Notes: generated from the sequence alone by a model not told the origin. A stretch of DNA of 64,000 nucleotides from Branchiostoma floridae (GCF_000003815.2 NC_049984.1:3261370-3325369), one strand, 5' to 3'; shown: positions 48,500 through 59,786, counted from the first letter of the stretch. Program-made: numbers and translations.

Positions 48500-48860
48500 T
48501 TCAGACTTCTTTGACAGATGAGGATGGAATTTTTATTGGTCCTAACAAGCAAATTTCCATCCTGGGACGGACGGATGGGCACAGAAGACAGCCCTGGTCA
48601 TACGTCAAGTTTTCTAATATCTTGATAGAACGGTTTCCTCGGCCGTGCTATCTCTTAAGTCGCAGACGCAGGAAGTCATTTGTTCGTTTGTGACAGATGC
48701 GTGACTCAAGGTGGTACGGTAACGCCATTAGGTTCCAGAAAAGATCCTACAAGGTCACGTAGATTACATCAATGCCTCGGATAATGTGATGGATGCAGCA
48801 CGTTTATCAATGAGGCTGACAATTACGTCTTGTTTCGTGGTATCAACTGGAAAGCACTAA
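48500..48860. other. Repeat-free island (candidate conserved noncoding element)
   Basis: Lower A+T than its flanks, with AAGATCCTACAAGGTCACGTAG, TTTATCAATGAGGCTGACAA and ATTACGTC. No copies elsewhere in the window; no supported exon. Confidence 0.3.
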
Positions 48861-49349
48861 AAGGAAATTGTTTTTTTGAGGACCGAGGATGTCAGATATA
48901 TCAGATTCAGACTGCAGTTGCCTGTAGAAGAGTTAATGGGAATTGAATTGTGCGGGCTAGTGAATCATTTCTGAATCAATTCCTTTTTCTTCACCACTTC
49001 TGCAATGGTTATGCCATGTCGTCTGCAGGTGTATCAATTTTCTTCCATTTTCAAAAATGGCCCTACTATAAATCTTGAAAAGTGGCTGCAAAAGGAGTAG
49101 ATATATGCTCTAAAGTTGTAAAAAAAATATCAAATTTCAAGCATTACTGCTATTGTTGCACAGAATAGTCTGTTACCCATCGCCATTCCAACATTTACCA
49201 AATATTACCTAAAGGCAGTTTAACTGGGATGAAACTTTCAAATACCAAAGTGTTCAAACCCTGTTACGTTAATTGCAGTTACAGAGCACCTTTCGACTTT
49301 TTTTTCTCTAAATCAGGTTTGTAGGGCCCAATGTAACCATCATGAATAT

Positions 49350-49490
49350 GAAGAGCGGCCCATAGCGATAACTGTAGCAGCGTCTCTTCTCCCTAAGTCA
49401 GAAACATCAAGTGTTGGTAAGCTTGACTTCACTGACTCAATAGGCAAAGCAGGGGTTACGAGGCTGCTCGGGTAATTCCCAACCCCATGA
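49350..49490 (-). mobile_element. SINE family C fragment
   Basis: TCTTCTCCCTAAGTCAGAAA ... CAGGGGTTACGAGGCTGCTCGGG...TTCCCAACCCC matches 58396-58528 and the complement of 11631-11755. Confidence 0.6.
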
Positions 49491-49943
49491 CTTGAAGCCA
49501 ATCAGAGCTGTTATGTATATTTTTGGCAAATTTTCAAAGACCAACAATTCATTTAATTGGTCCTGGAGTGGAATTAACGCCTAAGGCTAAATATTACACT
49601 TCAGTCAGTTATTACTTATCATTTTGTATATAAACTGTCATGTAGATGAAAGAGATTTATTTTAAATGTATTAGTTTGCTCATAGCTTGTGGCACTAGGG
49701 TTTGAAGTAATTTCTGTCCAACTGTGTTCAAAGACGATTCTTTATTTGCTGAGCCCAAGGCAGTTTAGATAAAGGCAGTTTCTTACCATGGTATAACGTT
49801 ACTCTAGACAAATATAGGTGCACTGAATTAGGACACTTTAGCCAATGATACACCTTCCAGCCATGCACTGCTGTGGTGTATGCTATATCACATGTGTGTG
49901 CTTCAGACAGAGCTATATTTTCGAAAATAATTTCATCAGGTTG

Positions 49944-50165
49944 GTAGAATATAGGATATAGGAGAATTCTTTTCCACAACCAATAGGTACTTACTTGACT
50001 TACATTTTGATTTTATCTCAAACACCTTCCTACATCGGCTACTTGTAGCGGTGAGAAGCAAGGACTCCTGTCAGAAGCTCTGAGGACGGTGTCTGAGAGA
50101 CATCGAAACGTAAGCCAAGGAAGTACCTACTGGTTGTGGAAAAGAATTCTCCTATATCCTAGAGT
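49944..50165. repeat. Inverted repeat with hammerhead-like hairpin
   Basis: AGAATTCTTTTCCACAACCA and GGTACTTACTTGACTTAC face GTAAGCCAAGGAAGTACC and TGGTTGTGGAAAAGAATTCT. Inside the right arm, 50080-50109 reads CTGAGGA, one base, a 7-bp stem (GGTGTCT/AGACATC, loop GAG), then GAAAC. Confidence 0.75.
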
Positions 50166-50410
50166 AGCTATAGTATACCTTCAAAGGACAGGGAATACGG
50201 GAATATCCTATATCCTAGAGTAGCTATAGTATACCTTCAAAGGACAGGGAATACGGGAATATCCTATATCCTAGAATAGCTATAGTATTACCTTCAAAGG
50301 ACAGGGAATACGGGAATATCCTATATCCTAGAATAGCTATAGTATTACCTTCAAAGGGACAGGGAATACGGGAATATCCTATATCCTAGAGTAGCTATAG
50401 TATACCTACG
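50151..50410. repeat. Minisatellite, 5 copies of a 56-58-bp unit
   Basis: CCTATATCCTAGA(G/A)TAGC starts at 50151, 50207, 50263, 50320 and 50378. The array grows out of the end of the inverted repeat, whose last bases (CTCCTATATCCTAGAG) form the first unit. Confidence 0.93.
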
Positions 50411-50689
50411 AAGGAAGAGGGGAAAAGAGGAATAAGAGCCTTGTAATGAACAAACTACCCTGTCCTTGGTGCTGAATAGGCTCGAAGTGCTGCTGTGCAT
50501 GCAGCCTTCCAGTGTACAACATGCAGGAAATACTGTACATGTAAAACTTTTCTCTGTAAACACATAAACTACACATATTTCATCACCACAGCACAGTAGG
50601 GGCATCCTCTCTGGATAGTTTGAAAGAACAGTTGCAGATAGATGTGCAAAAGTTAGGTGTGACGGGTCCTTCATTGTAATATAACCAGC

Positions 50690-50775
50690 TGCTGCCGCGC
50701 CGCATGCCTGCGTAGCTGGTGTGTTACGCCGAAGGGTGGTTATACCGGCTATATAGATACAGACACCAGATAGTA
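50690..50775 (+). mobile_element. SINE tail fragment
   Basis: GCTGGTGTGTTACGCCGAAG, GGTGGTTATACCGGCTATA and GATACAGACACC match tails at 17186 and 51162. Confidence 0.5.
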
Positions 50776-50875
50776 CAAAAATTTCTTGACCCACAGTCAG
50801 AAAACAGGTGCAACTACAGTTTTGAGTGCACAGAAGTGCCTTATGCCCCCTAGTATTTTGAGCCCTCAGATATTA

Positions 50876-51205
50876 TTGTGTGATTGTGTGGTGTAATTGG
50901 CAGCGCTTTGGGCTCAGGCCAGAGTGAGAAACCTGCCATGTCACCGATCTTGTGCCTTTACACGACTTTCTTCACTTCACTGAGAGTACAAATGAGTACC
51001 TAGCTTTGACTAGGGCCGTCCCTCAGAGAGGACGTTAAATGGAGGTACCTTGTTTGGGGAGAGCCACAACTTGTCCACCTTAAAGCTCTTATCAAAAGGT
51101 GACCTTCCAGGTGTGAGTGGATCAAATAAATCTGTCCGGATAAAACTGTTAAGTACAAACCTGGTGTGTTACGCCTTAAGGCGGTTTACCGCATATGCAA
51201 AAGCA
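50876..51205 (+). mobile_element. tRNA-headed SINE with conserved central domain
   Basis: A degenerate tRNA head (GTGTGGTGTAATTGGCAGCG) precedes CACGACTTTCTTCACTTCAC, then GAGGACGTTAAATGGAGGTA with GGGGAGAGCC, then the tail CTGGTGTGTTACGCC...GGCGGTTTACCG. Head, central domain and tail are in the usual order. Confidence 0.7.
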
Positions 51206-51925
51206 AACAAACAAAGCCATACTAGTCTCAGATTACTTCTGGAAGTTGTGCACAAAGTCTTTGTGCGAGGCGTACAACAGGTGTGAGGCCACCCTTCAAA
51301 ATAATTTCCCCCTTTGGCTCTGAAAATTGGCAGTAAATCACTAAATGGTTGATATGTCAATGATATTGAGGTGGGTCTTAAGAGTACACATACTGTAAAA
51401 GGATATGAGTTCGCAGTTATTTGATTTCATGGTAGCAAGAAAATGGATTGCCCTCGGTGTCTGTGTTTTTAAGTTCGCAATTAAAACAAGGGGGGTTGCA
51501 GCAGGCAGATGACAGAATGGCCATTTTCACAATGGTTTTATATCCATAGCAAAAATTTGAAGAATTACACAGTATCCCCACTGCTCCAAAATTATTGGCA
51601 AGTTATTCTTAGTAACATATATTGGTATAGCTTTGATCATATGTACTCAATCTGATATATAGTACCAGTGGTTTGATGGAACATGTATCCTGAAATGAAA
51701 AACAAATAGATAAGATGAAGAATTACTTTTTGATAATGCAATTCCTTAGTGCTAAGGGACCGGTGAGGTGAGGTGAGGTTAATTCCTTAGTAGTTCCTGC
51801 CATGATATTTGAACTACACGTATCAATCATCAATTTTTGAACTGGCACAGGCAACTTCTTCCCGACACAAGCCACATTATAAAGAGTCCTGTCCAATCTG
51901 TATTTGTTAATCCCACCCTGTCCTC

Positions 51926-52163
51926 AGGCCATGCCAATTCAATTTGTTGGTTCTCGGATTTTTAAAAAAATTGTTTAACTGCTAAAAACATAAAGCAAAG
52001 CCAGAGAACCAGGTTTTTGTCTTGGTGCACTCAGTTTTATGGAGTAAATACCGTTGCATTCAATTTTTTGTCCCTTGCCTCTACAATGTAGCTTTATGAT
52101 GTCCTCTTGCTATATTTTCACTTTTAAAAATCCGAGAACCAAGAAATTAACGTAGTATGGCCC
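51926..52163. mobile_element. Short MITE related to the GGCCACACCAATTTAA family
   Basis: AGGCCATGCCAATTCAATTT, GGTTCTCGGATTTTTA face TTTTTAAAAATCCGAGAACC, AAGAAATTAACG...TATGGCCCT. A different centre from the long copies marks a subfamily. Confidence 0.75.
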
Positions 52164-52387
52164 TAGTTAACCCCACTCTGCCCTCAGTAACCACCCTGTC
52201 CCCAGCAATTGTTTCTCCTCAGTCCCTTAAGTGGTTGATGAATCCAGGTTTGACCATGTTGCTTTTCCATTCTTTATCTCTCACAGTGTATAAAGAACAA
52301 TGGTTATGTACCATATGCCCATTTTATGGTTGCATGTGTAGACTGCCTCCTCCTCATTACTGCATCATAGTACTATAGTCCCTCCCC

Positions 52388-52706
52388 AGGGTTGGACATG
52401 TTTTCTAAAATTCACTTGTCCTGTTGGGCAAGTACATAAAAAAGAATCAACTCGTGCAAAGCAACTTTTGACTTGCCCAAAATTTCTGTGTATTCTCACT
52501 TCTAGTAATGGCATTCTTTTATCATTGGCTCTATTTTTTATGTATTGACCGGTACTTGATGACTGTGAAAAGTAATAAGTACCTGCATATCAATATCTCA
52601 CCCATGAAAAAATTTAACTTGCCCAATCGTGCAAGTGGGGTATCCGGTTGCCCAATCGTCACTTTCGCTTGCCGGGTACAATAGGGCTAGTGGACTTGTC
52701 CAACCC
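52388..52706. mobile_element. hAT-like MITE (CGGGCAAGT family), opposite orientation
   Basis: AGGGTTGGACATG and GGACTTGTCCAACCCT are inverted ends; CCTCCCC lies on both sides (probable 7-8-bp TSD). The interior carries TTGCCCAA/GGCAAGT motifs and TTATCATTGGCTCTATTTT, shared in reverse with 38409-38743. Confidence 0.78.
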
Positions 52707-52719
52707 TCCTCCCCCCATG

Positions 52720-52910
52720 TTGGAGTTGGTACGGTCCTCCATGCCTGGGCTGCTTCAGTACCGGGAGGTTTAACGGGTAGTTAGGCTGCATCGTTTCCAC
52801 TCACACCTCAGCAGCCAGCTCGCGGGGACACTTCCCAGCCGGCGGAAAGATTCCTGTGGTCAGACTCCACACTCAGGTAGATAATATCCGATTGCCTCTC
52901 TCGTGTTCAT
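52720..52910 (+). other. GC-rich island with donor-like end (possible noncoding first exon)
   Basis: The block (CAGTACCGGGAGGTTTAACG; CAGCTCGCGGGGACACTTCC) is repeat-free and ends CCACACTCAG/GTAGAT, a plausible splice donor at 52877. No ORF of note. It may be a 5' exon or a conserved element. Confidence 0.25.
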
Positions 52911-53922
52911 TGAATATTCATGGTGAGTAAGTGCTTGAGAGTGTTGTTGAGATGTTTTGCTGGTAGGTAGGAATTGTTGGCAAGAACGAATGGCATGTTG
53001 CAGTTGGACTTGACGTTGTAACATTCATTCTTATTTTTGGTCGATAACATTAGGATACGCATCAGTAAATGTACATGTCATTGGATGCTGATGGCATGCC
53101 AAATTGTGATAAGTCAATAGATATTAGGCATGATTTCAAAATTTAGTATTCAGGGTAACGGTAAAAATCCAATATTACTCATGCTTGAATGGACTGGTAG
53201 AAGGCACATTGTAGTAATTGTAACACACTAAGTCTTAGATTTGCATATAAATCATATCAAACAACAGATCATATTTAAGTTGATTAGTTGCAAATGTATG
53301 AAAAAGATGTCAGTTATCGTCTGGAATGTGTGTGTCTGATAATTCATACCTGTCCCAGTTGTCTCATCCCAATGAACCATGGTATTAGCATCCTGGTAAT
53401 AGTTTGCCCCATGTTTGCGTCTGCTACCTGTCTGGGGAGCTGTATTTTCAAACCTTTTGTTCCTGATGTCAGTAAATGAGTGAATTAAGGAATAAGTTCT
53501 AGAGCGCTCGCTCTGAACTAACGTTCCAACACTAGTTTGACTTACAGTGGTCAGTTAACCATTTCAAGTTTCTTGGGTAGCATAACTGAAGAAAGGAGCA
53601 AACTACTATACTGTATGGGAACAATCAGTGCCCTCATCTAAAATTTTGAATTGAATATTCCAGGCATTAGAAATGTCTTAACCCAAACAGAACAACAGAG
53701 AAGTGACTGTATATAGTGTTTAATAAATGTCAGAATGACCTACTATCCGAATGGTAACCCAGGCTATCATGGTATCGCCTCTAATGGTTATCTGCCATGC
53801 CAAGTATTCGTTAGACTTGATCAGCAGATGGCTATCGCTCACATCTATTATTTCTTCCTCAGGGGTGCAGTAGTCATGTAGCGATTTACTGCCTTAGGTC
53901 AACCAATGTCCGACACCCTGTG

Positions 53923-53974
53923 TTAGGGTTAGGGCTAGGGTTAGGTTAGGGTTAGGGTAAGGGTTAGGGTTAGG
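53923..53974. repeat. Interstitial telomere-like (TTAGGG)n, block 1
   Basis: Degenerate TTAGGG/CTAGGG units lie between TCCGACACCC and GGGGTGTCGGA, an inverted pair. Confidence 0.92.
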
Positions 53975-54117
53975 GGGTGTCGGAACATGGGGATGTTGGA
54001 ATGATGGGGTGGAACAGCAGGAATCAGCTATAATTTCTTCCTCAGGTGTACAGTGATTAAGTGATCGACAGTCCGCTTGTATAAGGTCTGTGTATGTCTG
54101 ACACCCCATGTTATGGT

Positions 54118-54193
54118 TATGGTTGGGGTTAGGGTTAGGGTTAGGGCTAGGGTTAGGTTAGGGCTAGGGTTAAGTTAGGGTTAGGGTTAGGGG
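54118..54193. repeat. Interstitial telomere-like (TTAGGG)n, block 2
   Basis: A longer degenerate TTAGGG block framed by CTGACACCCC and GGGGATGTCGGAAC. It belongs to the second copy of a ~182-bp duplication (TTTCTTCCTCAGG at 53850 and 54031). Confidence 0.92.
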
Positions 54194-54729
54194 ATGTCGG
54201 AACATAGGGATGTCAAACAATATGGACCAGGGCTGTCTCCAGGACCCATTCTTCCATTCTGGGACGGAAATTGACTTGTTGGGACAGAGAGAGTTCACCC
54301 CATCTGTCCCAAAAATCAGAGCTTCCTGAAAAAAAGGGATGAAATTTGAATTCTGATAAGCCTATAACAACAGACTTAAGAACGAAAGTCAACAATATTG
54401 AATCCCAAACAAACAAAGAGGGAGACAGACAGAAATTTAAAGTTGGAGACAGCTTTAAATTGGATCATGTCATATCATAGGGGTGTGGGAACAGCAGTGT
54501 TCATCATTGATTGACAGTATTATCTGAATAACTTGTCCTCTGTTGGTAGTAGTAATATCTTTTTTCTTCTATCTTTTCATCTGGTATAGACTTGTCTTTA
54601 ATTTGCTCATGCGAGACTATTACCCAAGCTTCTACTTGTAATACATTTGTCAATGTAATGTTCATTGGTCAATGACAATGTACTGGTAATGTCCATTTGT
54701 CAATGTACTTGTAATGTTCCCAGTATTTC

Positions 54730-54975
54730 AGTGTCTTCAGCATTCCATGTTTCACACATCGTTGCCATGACGAGTGGAATATTCCAGGCCGGGGAAACTC
54801 GATATCTTGTCCTTTTCATCGATCGAATGTTGCTCAATTCATTGTAATCATTACAAATGGACGGCCCGGGCAATCATCCGCTCGGAAGGGGGAAGTGGTG
54901 ACATCGGCTTCCTCGTAGATAACTGTGAATTCGTCAATATATCAACTTTCCTTATCAACATCCGGGATAGTTGAG
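54730..54975. other. Repeat-free island (candidate conserved noncoding element)
   Basis: GATATCTTGTCC, CATCGATCGAATG, TTGTAATCATTACAAATGG and ACATCGGCTTCCTCGTAG make a single-copy block with several TAAT/ATTA-type cores. No supported exon. Confidence 0.3.
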
Positions 54976-55652
54976 TCTTCTATGACGCAAAAGATGTTAC
55001 ACAAACAAAGCAGTCAAATGTTAGAAGGAAGCTTCTTTTGAAAACATGACTGGAGTCAAAGCTAATGAACTCTCAAATTAACACTATCATTTTTGAAGTA
55101 TTCCCTTTTAAAACTGGTTCATATTACTGATGTTGAGAAGTCAGTTGCTAGAAGAAAAAGTTGCATATTACTTCCTTGATTACTGTTAATATATACATTT
55201 AAGTTTTTTTGGATTTGATTTCACGTTAGCAGGAAAGTGGAGTGTTCATGTTTGTTATGAGTTTGCGGTAAGACTGCCTCGCAAAAACAAGTACATAAAT
55301 TCACCGTGAACATCTCTGTATTTACAGTATCTCAATTTCTATATGAAGGTATCCACAGAAAGAAGTTCATCTCTATATAATTATGTAAAGAGAAAGAGAA
55401 ACTACCACATATTTCTCTATCTAAATCCTCTCCTAATGAATGCTATGCTTCAAGAAAATCTCAAACATGAAAGGTTTATTTGCCTTCGCAGCAAGGTGAT
55501 ATTGCACCACTGAGAAAACAGCTAGTAGGGATTTACAACTTTACTTCTATTTAAGAAAGTTTGAAGATGTTTCAAGACACACAAAGGATGACAAATACTG
55601 TTTCTTGACAGAGCACTTAAGTTCTGGCATTTGGTGTTGTTTTCTATATATA

Positions 55653-55999
55653 CAGGGCTCGAAATACCACCTGCATATTCAGGTTAGTGCAGGTAAAATT
55701 GGAGCTGTGCAGGTATTTCTGGTGTCTACCTGCACCAAACCTGCACTGGTCCATGTACTGGGTTTTATACATAAATGTCCTATGATGTACGTGTGTATGG
55801 GTTGTCATTAATGATAAGCTGCATTGACTGTTACCACCTATAAGGTATAGAAGAAAAAGTAGCAATGGTTCCTGAACAAATTTAGTATGATCCATACTTC
55901 CTAAATTCAGAGTGGTGCAGGTAAATATGTCTGGTGCAGGTAATTTTCGATGTTACCTGCACCAGTGCAGGTATGCAGAAAAAAGTATTTCAAGCCCTG
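55653..55999. mobile_element. hAT-like MITE, TIR CAGGGCTCGAAAT, TGCAGGTA-rich
   Basis: CAGGGCTCGAAATACC and GTATTTCAAGCCCTG enclose the same interior as 46286-46626, including CTACCTGCACCAAACCTGCA. No clean TSD in the TA-rich left flank. Confidence 0.83.
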
Positions 56000-56679
56000 A
56001 TATAGAATGGAATGAAGACTTTCGTTAGATGATGGGTATTGTGGCTGTCTGTGGTTCTGATTCCTTGGCTGCCGTGCACTTTGCGGAAATTGTTTGAAAA
56101 CAGGAAAGAAAGATGATTTCCTGTCTTTTATTTTGTCATAAATAGCACATGATGTAACATGCACTTGATAAGGTCTTCTATGAAGACTTTGAGGGATACG
56201 TCTTTGTAACATGAAGAGGTACATATTTCCTCCTCTTTCTTCCTGTGGTTATTTTAGGGAAATTCGTTGTATCTTTTGAAGCCATTTCAGAAATAGTACT
56301 GTTATACTGCCACAAGCACTTCTTCTATCATTTTTAATACCATTTGTGATATATCAAAATATCTGATTAAGTTCATTCATTGATATAGCAGATTCCAGGT
56401 GCAGTTAAGTACCCAAAAGCTTCACTACTTGTCATTTATTGACCAATGAAACTTAGAATGGTAGACGGTTACAAAAATTCAAACCTTTCAAATGGTAGTA
56501 AGGCAGTCTAAGTAATGTGCTCAAAACCTTATCATTAAAAGATCAATCTTATCTAATGCATGGGAGATGGTGAAAATAAAGTTATCAAATGCTTAGAAAA
56601 TGGGCCTCTAGATCAGCTCAGTAATTACCCATCTCCCTAATGATAAGCAACTAGTCTGCACTGTCTGTGTGTAATCCCA

Positions 56680-56900
56680 TTTATGAGGGACATCTGCGAG
56701 ATTCCTTTGTCCCGCGGGATCAGATGACGTCAAGCCATATGCTGAAATATTGATGAAAGCGTTTGCCTCATCTGCGATGCCTGTAAGATCTCATCGACGT
56801 GCCGGTAATAAAATGACCCTATTATGACGGAGCACAGAGTGGGTCAGGTGGTGGATTGATCGACCTATTTCCATGAATTCGGTGCCATCTGATGGTACAT
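56680..56900. other. CpG-richer island with CRE-like site
   Basis: TCCCGCGGGATCAGATGACG, a TGACGTCA at about 56724, TCATCGACGTGCCGG and TGACGGAGCACAGAG lie in a repeat-free block. Comparable islands are at 25590 and 27300, both also with TGACGTCA. Confidence 0.3.
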
Positions 56901-57039
56901 AATCCAATAGTTAAGGCCACACCAGTCTGTGTCCTACATTCTTGGACATTGCCTAGAAGCCCTTGTAGATAAATGTGGACATTTCATGGTGAAGATATAT
57001 AGAGTAGGCATTGTACACAAAGTCACATATAAGTTAACA

Positions 57040-57500
57040 ATCTACATGTAGATAGCTTTACTGGTAAGGGCGGTTGTAATTTTTATTTGCATCAAGTGGC
57101 AATCTGTACTTAACTACATTTAATCAAATTGGACAGGTTAAGCCACTGGGTCTTTGAGACAGCCCAGATTTTGTCCTTATGACCATTATATTATGACTGT
57201 CAAGCTGGATTACAGTAATCTGTTTTCTTCAGAGTTCAGGATCTCTTCAGGGCTCAGGATCCTTATCATTGTGACTAGGGGTGGGTACCGGTACAGAAAA
57301 TTCAGGTCCAGTTCAGGTACAGAGGACCAGGTCCTGGTTTGTACCTGAACCTGATTCAATATGTGCAAACCTGTGAATGGACAATACTCAAATAAGTTTA
57401 CAGTCTACATGTAGATAGCTTTACTGGTAAGTGTCAAACTGTTATCATTATGACTGTCAAGCTGGATTACAGTAATCTGTTTTCCTTAAGGTTCAGGATC
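57040..57500. repeat. Local direct duplication with a hAT-type MITE fragment inside
   Basis: CATGTAGATAGCTTTACTGG occurs at 57045 and 57408, and GTCAAGCTGGATTACAGTAA at 57199 and 57455. Between them is the left part of the TAGGGGTGGGTACCGG family (57276-57395). Confidence 0.75.
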
Positions 57501-57537
57501 TTTAAACCTCCCTCATGGTGACTGTTGTGCTATGCAT

Positions 57538-57964
57538 GCACACCAATTTAATTTCTTGGTTCACGGATTTTTTCATAAAAAATATGAAGCTACAGGGCGA
57601 AAAAAAAATTGTGAAATCGATGAGGCACAGATAAGGGCTTATCCAAAACATAAAAAATAAAAAGTTTACAGTTTGAAAAAAGTACAAAAACACTATTACT
57701 GTACAGTAACAGCACCTGTTCGTTGAAAATTACAAAAGTAGTGCCACTCAGTTTTTATGTTTGTCCCATTCTTCATGAATGCAAAATATAACTGCAATGA
57801 TAATACCCACATTTGAAGGAGCTTATGATATAAAGGCCAATTTGCTACACCAGAAAGTTGGTGAATGGTTTCATTAATGGTGAAAATTTGCTGAGTGGTA
57901 ATTTTTTTTTCCAAAAAATAGGAGCGAGCGAATCAATGAACCAATCAATTAGATTTGTATGGCC
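57538..57964. mobile_element. MITE, TIR (GGC)CACACCAATTTAA, copy 3
   Basis: Interior and ends match 5251-5687. A 22-bp direct repeat beginning TGGTGACTGTTGTGC lies at 57516-57537 and 57968-57989, immediately flanking. Confidence 0.85.
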
Positions 57965-58284
57965 TCCTGGTGACTGTTGTGCTATGCATACAAATGCTCA
58001 AAACTGGGTCAGAAAGCAGTTTTTATGAAGAAGAAAAAGCTTGTTTCCAGCCTGGGGACGAAGCAGAAGAAATATCAAAGGAAGACTTTCATGATGTGAG
58101 ACCTTTGATATGCTGATCCGTAGTTTGCATTAACTCTGTCAGTGTCTCTCTCCTTATCGCTGTAGAAATGCCTTCAGAGAAATTTCTGGGGCTGGCCTCA
58201 GCATATTAAATGAAGACTCATGGCTCACCTGAATGGATGAGGGGTACTTGCTACATTCAATAAGGAGTCTGACTCTACAATAAT

Positions 58285-58331
58285 GTTACTTTTTTTTTTT
58301 TTTTTTTTTACTTTTTTTTTTTTTTTTTACT
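58285..58331. repeat. Poly-T tract
   Basis: Two T runs separated by AC, next to the minus-strand SINE at 58385; it may be an older A-tail read in reverse. Confidence 0.9.
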
Positions 58332-58384
58332 CAATGGTCACCACGTAACAAGGCCTGAAGGCCACTCAATGTTACGGGTTACAT

Positions 58385-58764
58385 GATTGGAACTGTAACA
58401 GCAACTCTTCGCCCTAGGTCAGAAACATCATGATTGAGACCAGCCCAATTGCTCACTATGAGTGAGGACTAACTGACCCAATAGGCGAAGCAGGGTTACG
58501 AGGGCTGCTCGGGAGATTCCCTACCCCTATTTTGGCCGGAATGGTTTGATCCGCTCGGGTGGATGTTCGCACATGTGGCGGGTTCTTTAACGTGCATAGG
58601 GTATGGCTCTCCCACACACGGGACCTCCATTTAACGTCCAATCCAAGGGACGACTCATTTTTCATTTGAGTAAAGTGAGGAAAGTCGTGTAAAGTGCCTT
58701 TCCCAAGGGCACAAGACTGGCAACACGGCAGGCGGATTCGAACCGGCGACCTTATAGTTGTAGG
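58385..58764 (-). mobile_element. tRNA-headed SINE (family C), near full length
   Basis: On the minus strand: tRNA B box CGGTTCGAATCCG (58736-58748), then the complement of GTGCCTTTCCCAAGGGCACA, the central domain GGACGTTAAATGGAGGTCCC (58619-58638), AACCCGCCACATGTGCGAAC, and family C tail sequence. The head's A box is diverged. Confidence 0.78.
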
Positions 58765-59079
58765 ATTTGATTTTTAAACAGCTTGCAGATTGCTAAAAAT
58801 CACCTCTATCAAGAAGGTATGCCTTGGAGGAAAATCTTCTCTTTTTTTTTGGTAACTGTACTTTCTCGAAGGCCTATCAGTCATGCCTTGCTGATAATGC
58901 AATGTCATTTTTACAAACTTAAGGTAGATACAGGTATAAGTTGGTACAGGTTAACACTAAAACAACTAGAGCCTGTAAACAACTAAAACAACTGGCCATG
59001 ACAGCCTGGAAAGACTGTAGACTTAAAGACACTTTTAAGAGTTACCGAGTAAGAGTTTTATCGTCTCATCTAATTGCCT

Positions 59080-59330
59080 AGACCAGAAATTGGCCCCTTG
59101 CTCCTCTCCATTAGGTTCTTCCATCAGTTCTTCTGACAGCATAAGAATAATCCCCACCACAGTTCTAAACCTAAGATTAGCCATCAGGGAGCGTCGTTAA
59201 TGGGCAGCGAGGCTTCGTTAGTCCGCGTAAGACATCATTATTCCCAAACAGAGCTGAGGGGATATCAGTTACATCATGCTGCGAACTGCCGGCGTGTTCA
59301 ATTGCAAAACACTTAAGATTTATCTGTGAA
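59080..59330. other. Repeat-free island (candidate conserved noncoding element)
   Basis: AACCTAAGATTAGCCATCAGG, GCGTCGTTAATGGGCAGCG and GTTAGTCCGCGTAAGACATC form a single-copy block with homeodomain-like TTAAT cores. Not coding in any frame by eye. Confidence 0.3.
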
Positions 59331-59503
59331 TGAAGAGACTCTTTTTACACAACCATTGCTTTATTCTTACCAATGTTTCGGTGACTGTTACCTTCTTCAG
59401 GGCAATTCTGACAAAGGTGAACAACGGTCACCGAAATGTTGGTGAGAATAAAGCAATGGTTGTGTAAAAAGGGTCTCTTTATTCACAGATAAAAGTGTTT
59501 TGT
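59306..59503. repeat. Large palindrome with two facing hammerhead-like hairpins
   Basis: Arms of about 80 bp (AAAACACTT, ATCTGTGAAT, GAGACTCTTTTTACACAACC, ATTGCTTTATTCTTACCAAT) are inverted. The minus strand at 59375-59400 and plus strand at 59408-59437 each carry CTGA(A/C)(G/A)A, one base, stem, GAAA(C/T). Confidence 0.82.
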
Positions 59504-59786
59504 AATTCAGCACACCTGCAGATCCCAGCATGATTGTGAGTGCGTGAAAAGAATCTCTTAATTCAGTGGCGTACCAACCTGATGAAACTAGTTACTGACT
59601 TTCATCTGTGACATTGTGCACATTATTTCTAGCCCAGAGCTACCTACAGGAACTTTGATAATGGTAGAATGTGTTGCTCCTGCTTTTTTTTACCTTTGGC
59701 AGAATTGAATGGCTGAGGGTCAGTGTTTGTAGACAAGAAACTGAGAGGTCTTGTTTGTTTGTTTGTTTTATTTGTACATAAAAACG

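Noticed and set aside
53923-54193. Chromosome end (true telomere)
   Set aside because: Blocks are short, degenerate, duplicated and followed by 10 kb of ordinary sequence.
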